From a bacterium (lineage in GTDB: Bacteria > SM23-31 > JAUVVT01): DNA of 6,140 nucleotides. Under the pieces are notes generated by a model that saw nothing but the letters and a program-made list of their open reading frames with translations, searched no databases and was not told where the DNA came from. Shown here piece by piece: positions 1-3,341 of the stretch. The position numbers and the translations under genes are program-made. The stretch is from contig JAUWXV010000219.1 in assembly GCA_030616165.1 (NCBI GenBank), positions 1 through 6,140 on the forward strand. Reading direction: 5' to 3'. Positions within the stretch are counted from its first letter, which is position 1. Every line of letters starts with the position of its first letter.

Positions 1-28
1 AATATATTTAATCATAAATGATTATTAT

Positions 29-53
29 GTAGGGACAGAACAGCGTTCTGTCC
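29..53 (+). repeat. REP-like palindrome with GTAG foot
   Basis: GTAG at 29-32 is followed directly by a perfect 9-bp stem, GGACAGAAC (33-41) and GTTCTGTCC (45-53), with the 3-base loop AGC. A GTAG or similar tetranucleotide at the 5' foot of a GC-richer hairpin is the known layout of REP sequences mobilised by REP-associated tyrosine (Y1-type) transposases. Only one copy is visible and no such transposase is in the window. A transcription terminator for a gene left of the window is possible, but no T-run follows the stem. Confidence 0.6.
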
Positions 54-98
54 GTTAACATATTTTTGAAAATCATACAAATATAAAAATTAAGGAAC

Positions 99-166
99 TT
101 TTTTTATTTTCTCATTAAAAAAATGCTTAACTCCAGTCAAAATTTTTTTGTAAAAATTACAAAAAA
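99..166. repeat. Two A/T-only inverted repeats
   Basis: TTTTTTTA (99-106) is the exact reverse complement of TAAAAAAA (116-123), with a 9-base loop. TTTTTTGTAA (144-153) is the exact reverse complement of TTACAAAAAA (157-166), with loop AAA. In such AT-rich DNA some of this is expected by chance. However, the same T-run/A-run architecture recurs in the palindrome at 5982-6007, so these may be decayed members of that hairpin class. The second could also act as a bidirectional terminator-like structure. Confidence 0.4.
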
Positions 167-190
167 GAACATATGTTATTTAACATGGCA

Positions 191-309
191 CTAATTCATC
201 CCTCGAGTATTTGAGAGATGAATTAGAAATAATTTAAAGTTTCTTTTCCGCCAAAGGCGGATCCCCCGAGTCCTCGGGGGAGCTTATTTTCTTTTTCAAA
301 AGAAAGTAG
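191..309. repeat. Composite hairpin element, copy A
   Basis: A 10-bp stem (CTAATTCATC 191-200 with GATGAATTAG 217-226) continues past one mismatch into CTCGA/TTGAG (one G-T wobble) around the loop GTAT (207-210). It is followed by the 14-base string ATAATTTAAAGTTT at 229-242. That string and the CGA-GTAW-TTG hairpin top recur at 5945-5975. Next come two GC-rich hairpins (248-260 and 262-281), then TTTCTTT/AAAGAAA (288-294 with 299-305) and GTAG at 306-309. The shared order of hairpin, common string and T-run/A-run hairpin in two distant intergenic regions marks it as a dispersed element. It ends about 30 bases before the argF ribosome binding site. Confidence 0.55.
248..287. repeat. Double GC hairpin, possible small insertion
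   Basis: This 40-base segment holds CCGCC-AAA-GGCGG (248-260) and an 8-bp stem TCCCCCGA/TCGGGGGA with loop GTCC (262-281). It is flanked on both sides by TTTCTTTT (240-247 and 288-295). The element copy at 5945-6007 has no such GC segment at the equivalent place. The flanking octamer therefore resembles a target duplication around an inserted hairpin pair. The octamer is low-complexity, so chance duplication is a real alternative. Confidence 0.4.
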
Positions 310-355
310 AAGATTTAATAAAAAATAAAAATTTACCGGAGGATAGAAAAATAAA

Positions 356-1267
356 ATGAAAAATGATTTTATATCAATTTATGATTATTCTCGGGAATGG
401 TTTGAAGAAATATTTAAAATTGCAAGGGATTTGAAGAATAAAATAAGAACAGGAGAAGTTTATCATCCATTGAAAGATAAAACACTAACAATGATTTTTC
501 AAAAATCCTCCGCAAGAACAAGAATATCATTTGAAATGGGGATGTATCAACTTGGGGGATATGCTTTGTATCTTGCTCCAGATGATATTCAACTGGGTAA
601 AAGAGAATCGGTCAAAGATATAGCGAGAGTAATTTCAAGATATAATGACTGCATTATGGCAAGGTTGTTTGACCATAAACATATTATTGAACTTGCTGAA
701 TACAGCTCCGTTCCTGTAATAAACGGACTGACGAACCTTTTGCATCCTTGTCAGGTAACTGCTGATATTTTCACGATATTGGAATACAAAGGTGTAATTG
801 ATAATATAAAAGTAGCCTTCATCGGTGATGGGAATAATGTTGCTAATTCATGGTTGAATATGTCGTCAAAGTTCCCGCTGAATATGTCATTTGCTATACC
901 AGAAGGATATGACCCGAATCAAGAAATTTTAGAGAGAGCATTAAATTCAAAAGTTAGTAATATTCAAATCTTCAGAGAACCATTTTTAGCAGCGGAAGAT
1001 GCGGATGTAATTTATACTGATGTTTGGACAAGTATGGGAAAAGAAAATGAAATAGAAAAGAGGAAAATTGATTTTAAAAATTTTCAAGTTAATGAAGAAC
1101 TATTAAAGTTTGCTAAAGACGATTGTGTAGTAATGCACTGCCTTCCTGCTCACAGAGGAGAAGAGATTACTGATGATGTGATTGATGGTAACAATTCAAT
1201 TGTATATGATGAAGCGGAAAACAGAATGCACATCCAGAAAGCTATCTTAATAAAATTATTGACATAA
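356..1267 (+). CDS. argF: Ornithine carbamoyltransferase
   Basis: A cytoplasmic enzyme that converts ornithine and carbamoyl phosphate to citrulline and phosphate, the sixth step of arginine synthesis. The 303-residue product has the usual full length. Visible motifs in order are the carbamoyl-phosphate loop KSSARTR with the following SFE (residues 50-60), HPCQ (130-133) after the family-typical SSVPVINGLT, the ornithine-side segment GDGNNVANSW (157-166), the SMG loop in DVWTSMG (222-228), and the catalytic HCLPAHRGEEI (261-271). The last two separate it from aspartate carbamoyltransferase. The ATG at 356 is preceded by GGAGG at 338-342, a slightly long but credible spacing, and the N-terminus starts as expected for the family. 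It is not grouped with other arginine genes here: the next genes are unrelated and separated by about 200 bases of repeats. I see no ArgR-type operator near the start. Confidence 0.96.
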   Translation: MKNDFISIYDYSREWFEEIFKIARDLKNKIRTGEVYHPLKDKTLTMIFQKSSARTRISFEMGMYQLGGYALYLAPDDIQLGKRESVKDIARVISRYNDCIMARLFDHKHIIELAEYSSVPVINGLTNLLHPCQVTADIFTILEYKGVIDNIKVAFIGDGNNVANSWLNMSSKFPLNMSFAIPEGYDPNQEILERALNSKVSNIQIFREPFLAAEDADVIYTDVWTSMGKENEIEKRKIDFKNFQVNEELLKFAKDDCVVMHCLPAHRGEEITDDVIDGNNSIVYDEAENRMHIQKAILIKLLT

Positions 1268-1282
1268 ATATCAATTTTTTTT
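1258..1282 (+). terminator. Weak intrinsic terminator candidate after argF
   Basis: A 5-bp stem, ATTGA (1258-1262) with TCAAT (1271-1275), is followed by a T-run that fills 1275-1282. The stem is short, AT-rich and overlaps the argF stop codon, so it would be a poor terminator by itself. The same bases also fit the promoter called at 1259-1287, and the two readings may both be true. Confidence 0.25.
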
Positions 1283-1287
1283 ATATC
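1259..1287 (+). promoter_or_regulatory. Sigma-70-type promoter overlapping argF stop
   Basis: A perfect -35 box TTGACA (1259-1264) is followed by a 17-base spacer and TATATC (1282-1287), which matches 4 of 6 positions of TATAAT. The argF stop codon lies in the spacer. Transcription would start near 1294, inside the repeat cluster, giving a leader of about 180 bases rich in hairpins before the methyltransferase. It is the best promoter match upstream of the methyltransferase, fusion gene and priA. Promoter-like strings are common in AT-rich DNA, so confidence is moderate. Confidence 0.4.
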
Positions 1288-1338
1288 ATTTCAAGCAGAG
1301 CCCCACCGCAGCTGCGGGGGTCGAAGTCGAGAAATCTC
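1287..1338. repeat. Dispersed CATTTC...GAAATCTC repeat with nested GC hairpin
   Basis: The outer bases ATTTC (1288-1292) and GAAAT (1331-1335) pair, and the flanks CATTTCAAGCAGAG and CGAAGTCGAGAAATCTC match, from memory, a short repeat unit frequent in intergenic DNA of many uncultivated bacteria. In the usual unit those flanks join directly. Here 21 bases (1301-1321) lie between them, containing the 12-base palindrome CCGCAGCTGCGG (1306-1317) extended by CCC/GGG pairing around an unpaired A (1305). This looks like a small hairpin inserted into an older repeat. The GC content is far above that of the neighbouring genes. Confidence 0.55.
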
Positions 1339-1372
1339 TTTTAAATTCTATCGTGAAAAGTACTGCAGGGAC

Positions 1373-1429
1373 AATGTGGCAATCCTGCTCGCTCATGTCA
1401 TTGCGAGGAGCGAAGCGACGTGGCAATCT
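1373..1429. repeat. Dispersed CATTGCGAGGAGCGAAGCGACG repeat, full plus partial unit
   Basis: CATTGC (1399-1404) through GAGGAGCGAAGCGACG to GTGGCAATC (1420-1428) forms a stem with ATTGC/GCAAT. I recognise it as a very widespread bacterial intergenic repeat. A second GTGGCAATC lies at 1376-1384, followed by a shortened, altered arm (CTGCTCGCTCATGT). ATTGC at 1400-1404 can thus pair with GCAAT on either side (1379-1383 or 1423-1427). The first part is probably the remnant of an adjacent inverted unit. No transposase is encoded nearby. Confidence 0.6.
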
Positions 1430-1436
1430 AAATGTT

Positions 1437-1460
1437 AAAATCTGTGTTATCCGTGGATAC
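1437..1460. repeat. Dispersed ATCTGTG...CCGTGGAT repeat fragment
   Basis: The string AAAATCTGTGTTATCCGTGG followed by ATAC closely resembles a short repeat (ATCTGTGTAATCCGTGG type) that I recall from intergenic DNA of several candidate phyla. It directly follows the previous repeat and ends 14 bases before the methyltransferase start codon, so it supplies the DNA where a ribosome binding site would be expected. It is a single copy in this window, and the identification is by memory. Confidence 0.4.
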
Positions 1461-1474
1461 AAAAATTACTAATT

Positions 1475-2131
1475 ATGAGCACTTTTGTTTTAATGAAGAT
1501 TCTTGAATCGGCGCCGAGTAGGTATGACCTTGGTATCAAAATTATAACACTCGGCAGAATAAACAGGGTTTATGATAGATTAGTCGAAAGTATAAAACCG
1601 GGTTTTAATGTTCTTGACATTGGGTGCGGAACAGGAAATCTAACCATAAGAATTCTTGGAAAGGGCGCAAAAGTTGTGGGTATAGATGTTAATCCAGATA
1701 TGATTAAGATTGCAAAACAGAAGATTGAAAAGTATGGATTTCAGGATAGTGCTGAGTTTCGGGAAGAGGGAGTATCGGAACTTTCATCGGAGTCCGATTC
1801 CAGATATGATGCCGTTGTTAGTGGGCTGTGCTTTTCTGAACTCTCAGATGATGAGCGAAAATTTGCACTCAAACAAATATATCGAATTTTAAAACCAGGA
1901 GGACTTCTTCTGCTTGCTGACGAAACCCAGCCAAATAATTTCTTAAAAAAATTGCTGCACCTTATGATGAAAATCCCATTAACTATAATTACTTATCTCA
2001 TCACTCAAACGACTACAAGTTCTTTGAAAAATATCGATGATATGTTACGTTTTGCCGGGTTTAATATAAAATCTGCTGATAAAAACTGGATTGATGATTT
2101 TATTTTATTAACTGCTGAGAAACCATTTTAA
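1475..2131 (+). CDS. Class I SAM-dependent methyltransferase
   Basis: A Rossmann-fold methyltransferase of the Methyltransf_11/UbiE-like type, 218 residues. Motif I is VLDIGCGTG (46-54). The acidic end of strand 2 is in VVGIDVNPDM (67-76, Asp71). The motif IV region is YDAVVSGLCFSEL (111-123), and the post-I strand-4/5 signature is ILKPGGLLLLADE (138-150). A hydrophobic stretch around 158-178 could rest on a membrane or bind a greasy partner. The substrate cannot be read from the sequence. Only two Cys (51, 119) are present, against an ArsM-type arsenite methyltransferase. The start at 1475 has no clear Shine-Dalgarno. ATG 1493 (Met7, beginning MKILESAPSRYD) is an equally plausible start. The gene lies 38 bases before the HgcA/HgcB-like gene, so it may methylate that corrinoid protein or act on the same substrate; this is inference. 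A quinone or small-molecule methylase is the main alternative. Confidence 0.88.
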   Translation: MSTFVLMKILESAPSRYDLGIKIITLGRINRVYDRLVESIKPGFNVLDIGCGTGNLTIRILGKGAKVVGIDVNPDMIKIAKQKIEKYGFQDSAEFREEGVSELSSESDSRYDAVVSGLCFSELSDDERKFALKQIYRILKPGGLLLLADETQPNNFLKKLLHLMMKIPLTIITYLITQTTTSSLKNIDDMLRFAGFNIKSADKNWIDDFILLTAEKPF

Positions 2132-2169
2132 AATAATTCTCTTAAAGTGATTTTTATCATAATAATAAA

Positions 2170-3306
2170 ATGTACTTTATAAAGTATATTATTGAAACTT
2201 TTTTAAGATTTCTTCCTTTTCCGAGAAAGACCGGTTTGATAAAAATTGGTTCGCCGGGTCGGAATTCTCCTGTGTTTCTGACATGCAACTTTGACTTGAC
2301 TGTTGAAAAGGTTAAGAGAGAGATTCGAGGGTTAGATGCCTATCTTCTTATAGCAAACAGCAGAGGAATAAATGTATGGTGTGGAGCCGCAGGTGGACGT
2401 TTTACAAATCATGACGTGATATCAGTTCTTAAGACCAGCGGTATAGAAAATCTAATTGAGCATCGAACGGTAATACTGCCCCAGCTCTCTGCTGTCGGTA
2501 TTCAGCCTGATATTATATATCAGAAGACAGGATGGAGAGCAGTTTTTGGTCCTGTTTATGCAAAGGATATTTTAAAATATATAAATGACGGTAATAAAAA
2601 AACAGAGTCGATGAGGAAAGTAGGTTTCGGTTTTTTTGACCGGCTTGAGGTGGCTGTTCAATGGGCTTTCCCTATATCTATAATTTCTGCGGTTATTTTA
2701 GCCTTCCTATGGCAAAAAATGATTGTTCCCTCTGTGAGTATTGCTTGGGCGGTCTCTCTAATTGTTTTTTTATCCTTTCCTCTATATTCTAGATATATGA
2801 ATCCCAAAAAAGGGAGTAAAAGGTTTGCAGTTTTTGATTTCGGGAGAGGGGGAATCATGATTATTTTTTGGGTTTTTATAATGCTCTGCATTTTATTATA
2901 TTCTTTATTACTCTCTAAGTTTGATTTAGGATTATATTTAGGGTGGGGAATAGTTTCATTAATTGTTGTTCTTATTATTTTTATTGACCTTGCTGGAAGT
3001 ACTCCTGTGTATAAAGGGGGACTGCACAAAGAAAACCTCCTGCAGGTCATTCTGGATAAAAAAAGATGCAGGGGAACAGGAGTTTGTGAGGATGTATGTC
3101 CCAGAAATTGTTTTGAAGTTGATAGAAAAAATCATATCGCCAAAATGCCCAGGATAGATTTGTGTGAACAATGCAGTGCATGTATTGTTCAGTGTCCATC
3201 TAACGCATTAAGGTTTAAAATCCTTGACGGCAGATTTATACACCCCGAAACTATCAGAAAATATAAACTGAATCTTGTTGGAAAAAGAATTGTAAATATA
3301 AAATAA
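2170..3306 (+). CDS. HgcA-HgcB-like fusion: membrane corrinoid protein with ferredoxin domain
   Basis: The 378-residue protein starts with a corrinoid-binding domain of the CdhD/HgcA type (about 25-140). It contains NSPVFLTCN, GINVWC (66-71, Cys71 the expected cobalt ligand), HRTVILPQL (98-106) and FGPVYAKDI, all in HgcA order. A charged linker leads to about four membrane helices (163-182, 186-205, 228-249, 254-274) and the HgcA-like DLAGSTPVYKGGLHKE. The C-terminal domain is ferredoxin-like, with Cys300, 306, 310 and 314, then CEQCSACIVQCP (332-343). HgcA and HgcB are normally separate and methylate Hg(II); fused relatives are known, notably in Thermococci. Oddities: the cap-helix motif reads NVWCGAAGG rather than N(V/I)WCA(A/G)GK, Thr303 sits where the second Cys of the first cluster is expected, and no Cys follows 342. 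Family membership is confident. The substrate is not known, and mercury methylation is doubtful. No clear ribosome binding site precedes ATG 2170. Confidence 0.85.
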   Translation: MYFIKYIIETFLRFLPFPRKTGLIKIGSPGRNSPVFLTCNFDLTVEKVKREIRGLDAYLLIANSRGINVWCGAAGGRFTNHDVISVLKTSGIENLIEHRTVILPQLSAVGIQPDIIYQKTGWRAVFGPVYAKDILKYINDGNKKTESMRKVGFGFFDRLEVAVQWAFPISIISAVILAFLWQKMIVPSVSIAWAVSLIVFLSFPLYSRYMNPKKGSKRFAVFDFGRGGIMIIFWVFIMLCILLYSLLLSKFDLGLYLGWGIVSLIVVLIIFIDLAGSTPVYKGGLHKENLLQVILDKKRCRGTGVCEDVCPRNCFEVDRKNHIAKMPRIDLCEQCSACIVQCPSNALRFKILDGRFIHPETIRKYKLNLVGKRIVNIK

Positions 3307-3341
3307 AATTGCCAATCTTCGGTAAATTTTACTTTGGGAAG

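Larger units (their letters stand above)
1..355. other. Gene-free, repeat-rich region upstream of argF
   Basis: I see no supportable coding region or RNA gene here. The stretch holds, in order, an inverted repeat at 9-24 (TAATCAT, 2-base loop, ATGATTA), a REP-like hairpin at 29-53, A/T-only inverted repeats at 99-123 and 144-166, a short inverted repeat at 173-186 (ATGTTA/TAACAT), a composite hairpin element at 191-309, and the argF ribosome binding site at 338-342. No convincing promoter for argF was found. The best candidates are weak -35/-10 pairs with about 4 of 6 matches in each box. The density of palindromes suggests accumulated small repeats rather than one regulatory site. Confidence 0.7.

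Noticed and set aside
9-24. ArgR-type operator for argF
   Set aside because: TAATCAT/ATGATTA is a perfect inverted repeat, but its half-sites run opposite to the TGAAT/ATTCA pattern of ARG boxes, and it lies over 300 bases from argF.
248-305. tRNA or other cloverleaf RNA
   Set aside because: Two hairpins within TTTCTTTT/AAAAGAAA look cloverleaf-like, but there is no T-arm GTTCRA, no anticodon arm of the right geometry and no CCA-type acceptor end.
1373-1429. CRISPR array
   Set aside because: The repeated GTGGCAATC occurs only twice, without regular unit and spacer lengths and without cas genes.
1475-2131. Arsenite methyltransferase (ArsM)
   Set aside because: Only two Cys are present (51 and 119), in positions of general methyltransferase motifs. 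The three conserved arsenic-binding Cys are not seen.
2658-3050. Open frame on the - strand opposite the membrane part of the fusion protein
   Set aside because: It lies fully inside a well-supported gene, shows no recognisable motif, and is explained by the hydrophobic-codon bias of the opposite strand. The same applies to the shorter frames at 2959-3171 (-), 2963-3157 (+), 1710-1892 (+) and 3480-3692 (-).
3076-3078. Missing ferredoxin Cys as a sequencing error
   Set aside because: The codon ACA differs from TGC or TGT at all three positions, and the reading frame continues intact on both sides.
2170-3306. CO dehydrogenase/acetyl-CoA synthase corrinoid subunit (CdhD/CdhE)
   Set aside because: The corrinoid domain is related, but the NVWC cap motif, the following membrane helices and the short overall length are features of HgcA rather than of the soluble CdhD/CdhE subunits.
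3309-3341. TTG start for PriA giving 11 extra residues
   Set aside because: No ribosome binding site precedes it, the added residues are not typical of PriA, and ATG 3342 puts the conserved YVDVAV at the usual place. It is kept only as an alternative.
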